DNA of 55,742 bases from Prolixibacteraceae bacterium (lineage in GTDB: Bacteria > Bacteroidota > Bacteroidia > Bacteroidales > Prolixibacteraceae), in assembly GCA_023229575.1 (NCBI GenBank), contig JALNYZ010000028.1, forward strand, positions 1 to 55,742, written 5' to 3'. Below, piece after piece: positions 1 to 8,487 of the stretch (its first letter is position 1; each line of letters starts with the position of its first letter). Made by a program: the position numbers and the translations under genes. The notes below the pieces were generated by a model. That model saw nothing but the letters and a program-made list of their open reading frames with translations, did not search any database and was not told the DNA's origin.

Positions 1-55
1 TTACGGTATTTTAGGTAATTATCCAAATAGTAATTGAAGTTTTTGCCAGGTAAAA

Positions 56-1108
56 TCAAAATGCCTCCAAAAATGCATCCATCGCTTTGGTTGGTTTTCC
101 ATCATCTCCCCAGGCGCTCAGCGCATAGTGGCTCCAGCTTCTGGCCCCTTCGGGTTCCCAGTAGAAAACACCCAATCCTTTGCTTTCTGGAACCTCTTTT
201 ACCTTTTTTTGAACGGCAATCAACATATCGTAGGTGTTTTGAACTTTGACATCTTCGCCCCCGACTTCTACAACCATCACCTCTTTCCCATATCTGTAAA
301 ACAGATCATTCATATTTGCCCCAAGATCGGTAATCGAAAGAGTGTAGTCTGGCTTCCCGTTCAGCCAATAAGGATAATAGGACAACCCAATGACATCGTA
401 TTTGGCCCCATTTGCCTTTGCTGCATCAAACCACCATCTGAAGCGACCATTGTTGTTCCCCTGGTCCACATGAAGAATGACTTTTGAATTGGGACTAACG
501 ACTTTGACGGCATCATAACCTTTGTTGATCAGTTGTGCCAGCTGAGGCCAATTTTCAGTGCTTCCATCGGGAAGGATCATACCACCCGGTATCTCATTGC
601 CGACCTGAACCCACTCGGGGGCTATACCCGCTGTTTTCAAAGCGGTCATCACATCAAACGTATAATCGTACAGATCTTTTAGCAAGGTAGGGAAGTCATG
701 ACCTTCCCAGGCTTTGGGCTTTATCTGTTTGGAAGGATCGGCCCAACTGTCGCTGTAATGAAAGTCGATCATCACCTTCATTCCCCATTTTTTGGCACGT
801 AAAGCCATTGTTACTGTTTCATCCTTGCTGCAATGACCGCTTAACTTGTCCCCGGATGGGTTCACAAAGGTTCGTAACCTGATGGAATTGATTCCATGAT
901 CTTTCAGGATTTTAAAGCAATCCTCTTCATGGCCCAGGTCATTGTAGAATATATAGCCCGAAACCTCCATTTGTGGCAACCAGCTAATATCGGCGCCTTT
1001 GATAAAGTCTTCCCTGGGTGGGTTGTGTGATGTGCCTGATTTACTGCATCCGGTAAGCATACAAGCAAGAAGTCCGAAAATGAGGAAGGTGTGTAGCGAA
1101 GTTTTCAC
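56..1108 (-). CDS. GH53 arabinogalactan endo-beta-1,4-galactanase, lipoprotein
   Basis: This is a 350-residue secreted glycoside hydrolase of family GH53, which cuts beta-1,4-galactan side chains of pectin. The N-terminus is a lipoprotein signal with a lipobox ending LTGC (Cys21), so the enzyme is probably anchored to the outer membrane or surface. The barrel start (IKGADISWLPQME) is typical of the family. The expected acid/base Glu lies in QVGNEIPGG (E172) and the nucleophile in MVVEVGGE (E281). Length suits a single-domain GH53. It is divergent from the ferredoxin gene and lies about 2 kb from the ECF sigma/SusCD cluster on the opposite strand, so membership of that locus is inferred only. 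A gene further left cannot be seen. Family assignment is strong; exact linkage preference cannot be read. Confidence 0.93.
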   Translation of the reverse strand: MKTSLHTFLIFGLLACMLTGCSKSGTSHNPPREDFIKGADISWLPQMEVSGYIFYNDLGHEEDCFKILKDHGINSIRLRTFVNPSGDKLSGHCSKDETVTMALRAKKWGMKVMIDFHYSDSWADPSKQIKPKAWEGHDFPTLLKDLYDYTFDVMTALKTAGIAPEWVQVGNEIPGGMILPDGSTENWPQLAQLINKGYDAVKVVSPNSKVILHVDQGNNNGRFRWWFDAAKANGAKYDVIGLSYYPYWLNGKPDYTLSITDLGANMNDLFYRYGKEVMVVEVGGEDVKVQNTYDMLIAVQKKVKEVPESKGLGVFYWEPEGARSWSHYALSAWGDDGKPTKAMDAFLEAF

Positions 1109-1132
1109 GATCGTAATATTAAAATCTGAAAG

Positions 1133-1249
1133 AAGTGACTAGAGTGACTAAATTGAACTAAAGTTAATAAAGTTATGAACTCCGGACAAATACTTATATT
1201 GGAGAAATACTTTAGTCACTTTAGTTCAATTTCGTCACTCTAGTCACTT
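1133..1249. repeat. 32-bp near-perfect inverted repeat in the divergent GH53/ferredoxin gap
   Basis: The arms 1133-1164 and 1218-1249 are reverse complements with one mismatch and are separated by 53 bases. Each arm is built from the stuttering word AGTGACT. It sits between two divergent genes, so it is not a simple convergent terminator. Its function is unknown. Confidence 0.9.
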
Positions 1250-1303
1250 TCATAATTCTCAGGTAAAATTTTCTCAAAATATTTTTATTTCATTCAAACT
1301 TTT

Positions 1304-1311
1304 TACTTTTG
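1304..1311 (+). promoter_or_regulatory. Bacteroidota -7 box (TACTTTTG) for ferredoxin
   Basis: The eight bases match the TAnnTTTG consensus of the primary Bacteroidota sigma factor and lie about 48 bases before the ferredoxin ATG. No clear -33 TTTG is visible at the expected spacing. Confidence 0.6.
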
Positions 1312-1359
1312 CAATGAGTTTCTTGAAATTAGTTTACCGTAAAACCAATAAATTAAGTT

Positions 1360-1527
1360 ATGGCTTATAAAATTTCTGATGCATGCATCGCATGTGGTAC
1401 CTGTATCGATGAATGTCCGGTTGAAGCGATCAGTGAAGGTGAAATCTACAAAATTGATGCTGAACTCTGCACCGATTGTGGATCATGTGCCGAAGTATGT
1501 CCTACTGATGCTATTTCGCCAGAGTAA
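1360..1527 (+). CDS. 2[4Fe-4S] bacterial-type ferredoxin
   Basis: This is a 55-residue soluble electron carrier. It has two complete CxxCxxCxxxCP cluster motifs, with cysteines at 9, 12, 15, 19 and at 37, 40, 43, 47, the classic clostridial-type pattern for two low-potential [4Fe-4S] clusters. It starts MAYKISDAC at the ATG at 1360 and ends in TAA at 1527. A -7 box precedes it and a strong hairpin-plus-T-run terminator follows, so it is probably monocistronic. Partners would be pyruvate:ferredoxin oxidoreductase or hydrogenase-type enzymes. None is in the window, although hydE at 46.8 kb and ppdK at the right edge fit an anaerobic metabolism. A longer open frame starting at 1379 overlaps it but is a shadow frame without motifs. 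Confidence 0.97.
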   Translation: MAYKISDACIACGTCIDECPVEAISEGEIYKIDAELCTDCGSCAEVCPTDAISPE

Positions 1528-1549
1528 CAAGACAAAAGACTTTAAATCG

Positions 1550-1578
1550 ACCTGCTTGATCCAAGCAGGTTTTTTTTT
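1550..1578 (+). terminator. Rho-independent terminator of the ferredoxin gene
   Basis: A nine-pair stem (CCTGCTTG pairing with CAAGCAGG, plus an outer A-T pair) closes a three-base loop and is followed by a run of nine T. It starts 22 bases after the stop codon. Confidence 0.93.
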
Positions 1579-1681
1579 GCTTTTTCCCATATTTCCCTAT
1601 TAGAAATTTTGAATCTCCGTTTTTTTTTTTAACTTTATCGTAGAAATACTTTAACCTACTCATTTTCAATATTTTTCAAAC

Positions 1682-2914
1682 ATGGACTTACTACTTCTTA
1701 ATATAAAGGAGTTGGTTCAAACAGGGGAAAATCCCTCCCCCTTCCTGGCCGGGAAGGAGATGTCATCGATAAGTTCTATTCGGAATGCCTTTCTCCTAAT
1801 CCGGGATGAAATGATCGCTGACTATGGGTCCATGAATAGTCTTTATGGATCTATTTCAGAAGATTCTGATCAATTGATGGAGATCGATTGCAAAGGGAGG
1901 CTTGTTTTTCCAAGCTTTTGCGATCCTGATTCCCATCTTCTTTACCCTTTCGGAAATGTCCCGGCATTTTCCAATCGTGTTCAGCAAAATGTCAGAAGGG
2001 AAACCAATTTTTCGAATTCATTTATCGGTTTGCATGAGATGTCGATAGGGGAACTCTACCTTCAGGCAATGGATCATTTAAATGAGGTTGTCAGGAAGGG
2101 TACCGGGGCCATAGAAATTAAAAGTGGCTATGGACTTGAGGCCGAAGATGAGATTAAACTGTTGCAGGTCATTAGAAAACTGAAAAGTACGACTCCCCTG
2201 GTGATAAAATCTACTTTTCTGGGTTCCCATACATATCATGAAAATTTCCGAAAATCACCTGCAAAATACCTCGATCACATTTTGGATATTCTGCCTACCA
2301 TCGCACAGGACGAGTTGGCCGACAACCTTGATTTGTACTACGATCATAAATTCCTGACCAGAAGTGAAACGGAGATGTTGCTGTTTGCCGGTATGCGGGA
2401 GGGTCTTACCGTGAAGTTACATTCCGATGAGTTGGGCCTGAACGGGCTAAATGAAATGAACCTTAAAGTTTGCCTCGATATTTTAGACACCAATGATCCA
2501 ATCTCTCCTGAGAAAATTGACAGGATGGTGCGGGCAGGGATATTTCCCGTTATCATGCCAGGCGCCTCCTTTTTTCATAACCTCTCGGCATCCTCGGCCC
2601 GGGAGATGATCGATGCCGGTCTTCCCCTGGCCATTGCCACTGATTTCGATCCGGGCTCCATGCCTTCGTGCGACATGAAATTCATGCAATCACTGGCCTG
2701 TATTAAATATGGAATGTTACCGGAGGAGGCCATCAATGCATCTACCATCAATTCGGCCTACCTAATGGGCATAGGAGAGGGATATGGAACCATCACCAAA
2801 GGAAAAGCGGCAAATGTCTTCGTCACGAAAAAAATCCCTTCTTACGAATACTTTCCTTATGCCTTCAGCTCCGATTTGATTGAGATGGTGATTTTGGACG
2901 GGGAGATCCATTGA
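1682..2914 (+). CDS. HutI-like amidohydrolase with altered metal site
   Basis: This 410-residue protein has the overall sequence of imidazolonepropionase, the third enzyme of histidine degradation. It keeps the landmarks KSGYGL, TFLGSH, KLHSDE and ATDFDPGSMPS in the right order. Several functional positions differ. The metal-binding HxH after the first strand reads CDPDSH, so the first His is Asp. The Arg-containing loop after it (FGGxRE in HutI) reads YPFGNVPAF. The SADHL motif with the active-site His reads DTNDP. No hutH, hutU or ftcD neighbour is present. It may be a paralogue with another substrate, or an inactive enzyme. The fold assignment is secure; calling it a working imidazolonepropionase would not be. 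It is transcribed alone, 155 bases after the ferredoxin stop. Confidence 0.8.
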   Translation: MDLLLLNIKELVQTGENPSPFLAGKEMSSISSIRNAFLLIRDEMIADYGSMNSLYGSISEDSDQLMEIDCKGRLVFPSFCDPDSHLLYPFGNVPAFSNRVQQNVRRETNFSNSFIGLHEMSIGELYLQAMDHLNEVVRKGTGAIEIKSGYGLEAEDEIKLLQVIRKLKSTTPLVIKSTFLGSHTYHENFRKSPAKYLDHILDILPTIAQDELADNLDLYYDHKFLTRSETEMLLFAGMREGLTVKLHSDELGLNGLNEMNLKVCLDILDTNDPISPEKIDRMVRAGIFPVIMPGASFFHNLSASSAREMIDAGLPLAIATDFDPGSMPSCDMKFMQSLACIKYGMLPEEAINASTINSAYLMGIGEGYGTITKGKAANVFVTKKIPSYEYFPYAFSSDLIEMVILDGEIH

Positions 2915-2993
2915 TCTAAACTTCATAACAATGGGAAAAGGAGGGGGCGACCAGAAGAATGGGAGAAGGGGAGAGATCTGATAATAAGAATTT

Positions 2994-3025
2994 GAAACGG
3001 CGAAACGGAGAAACGGCGAAACGGA
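2994..3025. repeat. Four tandem octamers GAAACGGM
   Basis: There are four exact 8-base units alternating GAAACGGC and GAAACGGA between the HutI-like gene and the sigma factor. The same octamer, in the other orientation, recurs at 36865-36908 and 53805-53832. Confidence 0.9.
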
Positions 3026-3079
3026 GAGAAGTTCTTCCATTTCCATTTTTACATTTTCTCTATTTTTCATATATAAATA

Positions 3080-3087
3080 TATCTTTG
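3080..3087 (+). promoter_or_regulatory. -7 box (TATCTTTG) for the ECF sigma gene
   Basis: This is a full match to TAnnTTTG, ending 21 bases before the ATG of the sigma gene. It implies housekeeping transcription and a short leader of about 15 bases. Confidence 0.7.
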
Positions 3088-3108
3088 TGATAAACTACCA
3101 AAGAGAAA

Positions 3109-3699
3109 ATGGATATTGAGCAAACAGAGCGGTTGAAGCTTATCACCGAACAGTTGAAGACTGGTTCAAAAGAAGCATTCCATTTGTTGTTTGATGCCTA
3201 CGCTCCAAAAATCCATGCTTTTGCTTTATCATACCTGAAAAATGAATCTGATGCGGACGAGTTGCTCCAGGAGCTGTTTTTAAAGCTTTGGGAAATGCGG
3301 GCTAGTCTGGACAGTTCCAAAAACATTAAATCATTCCTGTTCAAGGTCTGCATTAATTTGATTTACGACATGATCCGCAGAAAAAATATTGAACAGGCTT
3401 ATTTGAATTTTTCCATAAAAAACATACAAACAAATAATGATTCAACCTGGCATGAAGTGATTTATAACGATATGCTTGTCAATTTGAATCTGTTGGTTGC
3501 CACCATGCCCTATCAAAGACAGCGCATTTTCAAATTGAGTAAAGAGGATGGTTTGTCGAATGAAGAAATAGCTTTGGAACTGGGTCTTTCCAAACGTACC
3601 GTTGAAAATCAGCTTTACCGGGCAGTCTCATTCCTAAAAGAAAAACTTGGGAGAGGCTCACTTCCTGGATTACTCTTCTTTTTTCTAAATTGTACTTAG
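3109..3699 (+). CDS. ECF RNA polymerase sigma-70 factor (Bacteroidetes type)
   Basis: This 196-residue sigma factor recruits RNA polymerase to SusC/SusD-type promoters when released by its FecR anti-sigma partner. Region 2 is seen in AFALSYLKNESDADELLQEL and FLKLWE (about residues 43-65). Region 4 is in DGLSNEEIALELGLSKRTVE and the following helix (about residues 148-180), a helix-turn-helix for the -35 element. It lies upstream of fecR, susC and susD in the usual order of a TonB-linked sigma/anti-sigma system. The gap to fecR is unusually long (326 bases). The start is supported by the -7 box just upstream. Confidence 0.95.
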   Translation: MDIEQTERLKLITEQLKTGSKEAFHLLFDAYAPKIHAFALSYLKNESDADELLQELFLKLWEMRASLDSSKNIKSFLFKVCINLIYDMIRRKNIEQAYLNFSIKNIQTNNDSTWHEVIYNDMLVNLNLLVATMPYQRQRIFKLSKEDGLSNEEIALELGLSKRTVENQLYRAVSFLKEKLGRGSLPGLLFFFLNCT

Positions 3700-4025
3700 T
3701 GGTGGGTTATTTGGCAAGTTAGGAATGATTTAGGGCTAAATACTGCGTATGTGGGACATAACCTGGGTATTGAATTTTTGCCATGTTTATTGTAGTGTTT
3801 TTATATCTGAATTATTTCCGATTGAGTTGCGAATATTAGACTTTTGAAGATCCGTTTGTTCCAATCACATTCAAACTTTCACCAGCTATGCCGCATTTGA
3901 TAAAGTGTTTTGCGCATAGTGATGGTTTTATTGTTTTTATTTTCAATTTAATATTTGGAAATGTGTAACCTTTGGATGAGTAAATTGAAACAGTTATTCG
4001 TATTACAGTCAAAAAATCCCAAAAT
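3700..4025 (+). other. 326-base gap between sigma factor and fecR
   Basis: No convincing gene, terminator or repeat is visible. The sequence is AT-rich. A TTTAATATTTGG stretch at about 3946-3958 resembles a weak -7 box and could give fecR its own promoter. Short open frames here have no recognisable motif. Confidence 0.4.
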
Positions 4026-5033
4026 ATGCCCCTATCCATTCGAAATATCATCCGCAAAGGGACTTCAGATTGTGCGGTTGAAGACCAAAGAGTACAGTTT
4101 TTATCCCTTTTTCATAAGCCAGAACTGGAGTTTGAATTAAAAAATCAACTTTTGGATGATTTGGATCAAACCAATGTTTCTACCGTTAACAAACCCTTTT
4201 TTGACGAACTGTTTGAAAAATGGTGGGTAAAAAGACGATTGGAAATTACCTTGGAACAAAAGAGAAATCATTTGGTACTGAGACTATTGCAGTGGGCAGC
4301 TATTTTGGCCTTTGGATTATTCTTCGGCTTTTATCTTCATTCCGGAATAAAGGGCACATCCCCTGTTTATTACACATCGTTCGCTCCCAAGGGCTCAATT
4401 GCCGAAATGTTTTTACCTGATGGGTCACATATATTTTTGAATTCGGGTTCGGAAATTAAATATTCAGTTGATGGCGCCGATGGGACGCGTGAGGTTTTCC
4501 TAACCGGTGAAGCCTGGTTTCATGTGGCCAAAATGAAATCGAAACCTTTCCTTGTACACACCGCTATTTACGATGTGAAAGTAACCGGCACCTCATTTAA
4601 TGTCAAAGCATATCAGGAAGACGATGCGGTAATTACCACACTTGAAGAGGGGAGTGTAAAAATACAATCAGAGGTCAATCCGAATCTTATTGAAGAAAAG
4701 AATTTGAATCCCGGTCAACAATTGATTTGCAACAAGAAAACCGGCACAATTCGGGTAGATGAAGTTAACTCCGGATGGTATACTTCCTGGAAGGAGAACA
4801 AACTGGTTTTTATCAATATGAGCCTGAAAGATCTTATGGCAATGTTGGAGCGCAAATATGGTGTTGATATACAGATTGTTGATAAGGATATATTAGAATA
4901 TCACTACGATGGGATCATAAAAAATGAAACAATTCTGGAAGTGCTTGATATTCTTAAACACACCTTACCGATTGAATATAAGATTGTTGGCCAGAATATT
5001 GTTATACAAAGAAAGGAGGCGCGCAGGAGATAG
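4026..5033 (+). CDS. FecR-family anti-sigma factor
   Basis: This 335-residue inner-membrane regulator binds the ECF sigma factor with its cytoplasmic N-terminus and senses the SusC-type transporter through its periplasmic part. One transmembrane segment is at about residues 86-105. The FecR domain follows (FAPKGSIAEMFLPDGSHIFL, then EVFLTGEAWFHVAK, TGTSFNVKAY and TTLEEGSVKI). A C-terminal STN-like domain contains INMSLKDLMAMLERKYGVDI. The start at 4026 gives the usual N-terminal helix (IRNIIRKGTSD) and no longer in-frame start is better. It is followed after 111 bases by susC; that gap holds twin hairpins. Confidence 0.94.
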   Translation: MPLSIRNIIRKGTSDCAVEDQRVQFLSLFHKPELEFELKNQLLDDLDQTNVSTVNKPFFDELFEKWWVKRRLEITLEQKRNHLVLRLLQWAAILAFGLFFGFYLHSGIKGTSPVYYTSFAPKGSIAEMFLPDGSHIFLNSGSEIKYSVDGADGTREVFLTGEAWFHVAKMKSKPFLVHTAIYDVKVTGTSFNVKAYQEDDAVITTLEEGSVKIQSEVNPNLIEEKNLNPGQQLICNKKTGTIRVDEVNSGWYTSWKENKLVFINMSLKDLMAMLERKYGVDIQIVDKDILEYHYDGIIKNETILEVLDILKHTLPIEYKIVGQNIVIQRKEARRR

Positions 5034-5052
5034 TCAATATAAAAAGCAAAAA

Positions 5053-5113
5053 GCCGGGGATGCTGTAACATCGACCGGCCCAATGAACTTAATTAACTGG
5101 TGCTGTAACACCA
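5053..5113 (+). promoter_or_regulatory. Twin hairpins with identical CTGTAA loops upstream of susC
   Basis: Two hairpins lie between fecR and susC. The first (5053-5079) pairs GCCGG with CCGGC and, inside, GATG with CATC. The second (5098-5113) pairs TGGTG with CACCA. Both display the same six-base loop CTGTAA, and the ten-mer TGCTGTAACA is repeated exactly 40 bases apart (5061 and 5101). No T-run follows, so neither is a standard terminator. A processing site or an RNA-protein binding site that sets susCD levels is possible. Confidence 0.6.
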
Positions 5114-5144
5114 AATAAATTATTAATTAAACACGTACAAATTT

Positions 5145-8100
5145 ATGAAAAAAAAAGAAATTGCTTCTTTTTTAAAAAAATTAAAGGGGCATAAGCTAAT
5201 ATTAAAGATGAAGCTAACATTTTTGATTTTGCTGGGTTGTATGATGCAGGTATCTGCAACTGTTTATTCACAGGCAACCAAATTTTCTTTCAATGTGGTG
5301 GACAAACAAGTCATAGATGTACTGAAAGAAATTCAGGATCAAAGCGATTTCAGGTTCTTTTACCAGCGCGAACAGGTGGATGTAACAAGGAAAGTTAATC
5401 TGAAAGTTACGGACACAAGTATTGAAGTAATTCTTTCTGAATTATTTGATATACATGAAATTACATGTAAAGTTCTTGAGAATAATTTGATTGTCATTAC
5501 ACCAAAGAATGATACTTTTTCTTCTATTGTCAGTCAACAACAGAAAAAAATCTCAGGAAAAGTGACAGATTCGTCAGGAGCCACCTTGCCAGGGGTTTCC
5601 GTGGTTCTGAAAGGGACCACCATAGGCGTTATTACTGACAATAATGGCAACTTTTCTATAGCCAGCATTCCGGACAAAGCCATATTGCAGTTTTCGTTTG
5701 TAGGGATGAAAACGATGGAGATAGAGATAGGGAACAAATCCGTCATCAATGTTACGTTGGTGGAAGAGACCATTGGCTTGGAAGAAGTGGTTGCAATCGG
5801 GTATGGTACCATGAAAAAAAGTGATTTAACTGGAACTGTCGTTTCGGCAGACATCAAGGCATTTAAAGAATCTCCCAATGTGTCCATTGCCCAATCGCTT
5901 CAAGGGTCTGTACCTGGATTGGTAGTAGGTCAGGTCAACGCTGCCGGGCAGAATCCGTCGATGATGATCAGGGGGCAAAATTCGTTTCAGAGTAGTTTAA
6001 GTTCCCCTTTGATAGTTTTGGATGGGATTATTTACCAGGGGAGTTTGGCAGACATAAATCCATCGGATATTGAATCTGTGGATGTATTGAAAGATGCCAG
6101 TTCAGCAGCTATTTACGGTTCCCAGTCGGCCAATGGCGTTATCATATTTACTACGAAAAAGGGGAAAGATTTAGGAAAACCCGTATTCAATTTTTCTTCT
6201 TCCTATACACTTCAGACTCCTACAAGTCCGCTTAAACTTCTTGACCGCAATGGATATCTTCAGCGTATGAATGATGCGCTTTGGGACAAAGGGGGATATT
6301 TAGCACCTGATTACTCCACAATTAACCCTTCTTTTGACCCGACTAAATTTTGGTCCAGACCAGCATTAATTGAGGCGTATAATGCCGGCACCGAATATGA
6401 TTGGTGGAAGGCCACTACACAGACAGGGCATATCCAGGAACATAACATGAGCATGAGGGGAAAAACTGAATCGACATCCTATTTTATTTCAACGGGATAT
6501 ACCAACCAGCTTGGATTCATCATGAATGACAAATATAAAAGGTATACAATCAGGATGAACGTGGAAAACAAAATCCTTGATTGGTTTAAAATAGGAGTCC
6601 AGTCGTTTCTTTCCTCAGGCGACTATTCAGGAATAACACCCGAGCTATCGCATGTTTCTTATCAAAGTCCGATGAATACCCCTTACGACAAAGATGGGAA
6701 TCTTTTGGTAAACCCGTCTGATGTTCCGGCGTTGAATCCATTTTATTCCGGTTTTGTCGATAACCTGGATAAAAGTCAAAGACTGTCGGGAATTTTTTAT
6801 GCAGATATCAGGATCCCTTTTATTAAGGGTTTATCCTACCGTGTAAATTACTCTCAAAATTACGTCACAGGCCGCAATTATTATTTCAGCAAATTTGATA
6901 ATAATTTTAATGGAGCCGGTTATAAATCCAATTACGTCTATAATAGCTCTACCCTTGACAATATATTAACCTATGCGAGGGATATAAATAAACACAATAT
7001 TAATTTGACCCTGGTTACAGGGCGTGAACAGGGTGAAAGTGAAGGTACAAGGGCCGAAGCAACTAATTTTGGGATGATGACATTGGGATACAATAGTATG
7101 GAGGTGGGAACTATACCAAAGGTCTCTTCCGATGCTGGTGAATCGAGCAGTCTTTATTATATGGGCAGATTGCACTATGGCTACAGTAATAAATACCTTG
7201 CAACTATTACAGTTCGAAGGGATGGGTTCTCAGGTTTTTCAGAGAAGAACAAATTTGGGATTTTCCCTTCCGGCGCTTTGGCCTGGGTGGTCAGTGAAGA
7301 GAATTTTATGAAAAAAAATCAGAGTTTTATAAACCTACTGAAGATCAGGGCATCTTACGGTGCAAATGGGAACCGCTCGTTAGGAAGTTATGGAACGCTC
7401 TCTCATGTTGGAGCCAGCCAGGGCTATGTTTTTGGCGATGGTTCTTCTCCATACCTTGTTCAGGGAATTTCATCTTTGGGCAATTCCGGGTTAAAATGGG
7501 AAACCACCACAGGTACCAACCTGGGGATCGATTTTGCCTTTTTGAACCAACGGATCAGGGGGAATGTGGAATACTACAATACCAATACTTCGAATATCCT
7601 CTTTAATGTTAATATTCCTGTAGTTACCGGATACTCCAGCTTACCAGACAATATCGGGAAAATACACAATAACGGTATCGAGTTTTCCATTACCGGTTCA
7701 ATCATTAAACAGAGAGACTTTAACTGGGAAATGAGTGTGAATTTTTGGAGAAACAGGAACAAAGTAGTCTCGGTACTTGGGATAGACAACAATAAAGATG
7801 GAATTGAAGATGACCTTATTGCCAACGGCTTATTTATTGGGAAGCCGATGGGTGTGGTTTACAATTATGTAGCCGAGGGTTTGTATCAAATAGGGGATAC
7901 TGATATCCCAACAAATTATCATCCTGGACAATGGAGGCGCAAAGATTTAAATAATGATGGCTTAATTACTCCAGACAAAGACAGGCAAATCACCGGATAT
8001 ACAGATCCTGCGTATCGATTCAGTATCAATAATTATTTCCAGTATAAAAACTGGTCTTTGAGGCTATTTATCAATTCCGTACAGGGTGGAAAAAATGGGT

Positions 8101-8465
8101 ATTATGGAGCGAATAACCCTTTAAACACTTATGGTACAAATGATAATAATACTTTCAAATGGGATTGGTGGAGCCCGGCAAACCCGAATGCAGCATACCC
8201 GCAATTGTATTATGAAACTCCTGGCGGTTATACAGTATATAAGCAACGAAATTTTGTAAGGCTTCAGGATGTTTCGTTGTCATATACGTTCAACAAGAGG
8301 TTTACCGATAAAATTGGCATTCAGGATTTGAAGATCTATTTGGCAGGGAAGAACCTCTATACCTGGACTAAATGGAAAGGTTGGGATCCGGAAACAGGGC
8401 AAGGGATCCAGGCAACTTCGCCAGTTCTTAAAGGATGTACTTTGGGCTTGGATTTCTCATTTTAA
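5145..8465 (+). CDS. SusC/RagA-family TonB-linked outer-membrane transporter
   Basis: This 1106-residue outer-membrane beta-barrel imports oligosaccharides with the TonB system and a SusD lid. The N-terminus has an extended signal region, with the hydrophobic core around MKLTFLILLGCMMQVSA. A secretin/TonB N-terminal (STN) domain follows at about residues 48-118, then a carboxypeptidase-regulatory-like domain (KISGKVTDSSGATLPGVSVV, about 134-215), the EEVVAIGYGT segment typical of SusC, a plug domain to about 345, and the barrel ending in an aromatic residue (LGLDFSF). The STN domain and upstream fecR show that this transporter takes part in ECF/FecR signalling. SusD starts 22 bases downstream. 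The substrate is not readable; no hydrolase is linked on this strand. Confidence 0.97.
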   Translation: MKKKEIASFLKKLKGHKLILKMKLTFLILLGCMMQVSATVYSQATKFSFNVVDKQVIDVLKEIQDQSDFRFFYQREQVDVTRKVNLKVTDTSIEVILSELFDIHEITCKVLENNLIVITPKNDTFSSIVSQQQKKISGKVTDSSGATLPGVSVVLKGTTIGVITDNNGNFSIASIPDKAILQFSFVGMKTMEIEIGNKSVINVTLVEETIGLEEVVAIGYGTMKKSDLTGTVVSADIKAFKESPNVSIAQSLQGSVPGLVVGQVNAAGQNPSMMIRGQNSFQSSLSSPLIVLDGIIYQGSLADINPSDIESVDVLKDASSAAIYGSQSANGVIIFTTKKGKDLGKPVFNFSSSYTLQTPTSPLKLLDRNGYLQRMNDALWDKGGYLAPDYSTINPSFDPTKFWSRPALIEAYNAGTEYDWWKATTQTGHIQEHNMSMRGKTESTSYFISTGYTNQLGFIMNDKYKRYTIRMNVENKILDWFKIGVQSFLSSGDYSGITPELSHVSYQSPMNTPYDKDGNLLVNPSDVPALNPFYSGFVDNLDKSQRLSGIFYADIRIPFIKGLSYRVNYSQNYVTGRNYYFSKFDNNFNGAGYKSNYVYNSSTLDNILTYARDINKHNINLTLVTGREQGESEGTRAEATNFGMMTLGYNSMEVGTIPKVSSDAGESSSLYYMGRLHYGYSNKYLATITVRRDGFSGFSEKNKFGIFPSGALAWVVSEENFMKKNQSFINLLKIRASYGANGNRSLGSYGTLSHVGASQGYVFGDGSSPYLVQGISSLGNSGLKWETTTGTNLGIDFAFLNQRIRGNVEYYNTNTSNILFNVNIPVVTGYSSLPDNIGKIHNNGIEFSITGSIIKQRDFNWEMSVNFWRNRNKVVSVLGIDNNKDGIEDDLIANGLFIGKPMGVVYNYVAEGLYQIGDTDIPTNYHPGQWRRKDLNNDGLITPDKDRQITGYTDPAYRFSINNYFQYKNWSLRLFINSVQGGKNGYYGANNPLNTYGTNDNNTFKWDWWSPANPNAAYPQLYYETPGGYTVYKQRNFVRLQDVSLSYTFNKRFTDKIGIQDLKIYLAGKNLYTWTKWKGWDPETGQGIQATSPVLKGCTLGLDFSF

Positions 8466-8487
8466 CTAACTTTAATACTATTATGTT

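Noticed and set aside
3836..4057. Minus-strand frame ending GESLNVIGTNGSSKV, slightly like a Walker A motif
   Set aside because: It is short, has no other ATPase motif, lacks the Lys-Ser/Thr of a P-loop and overlaps the start of fecR.
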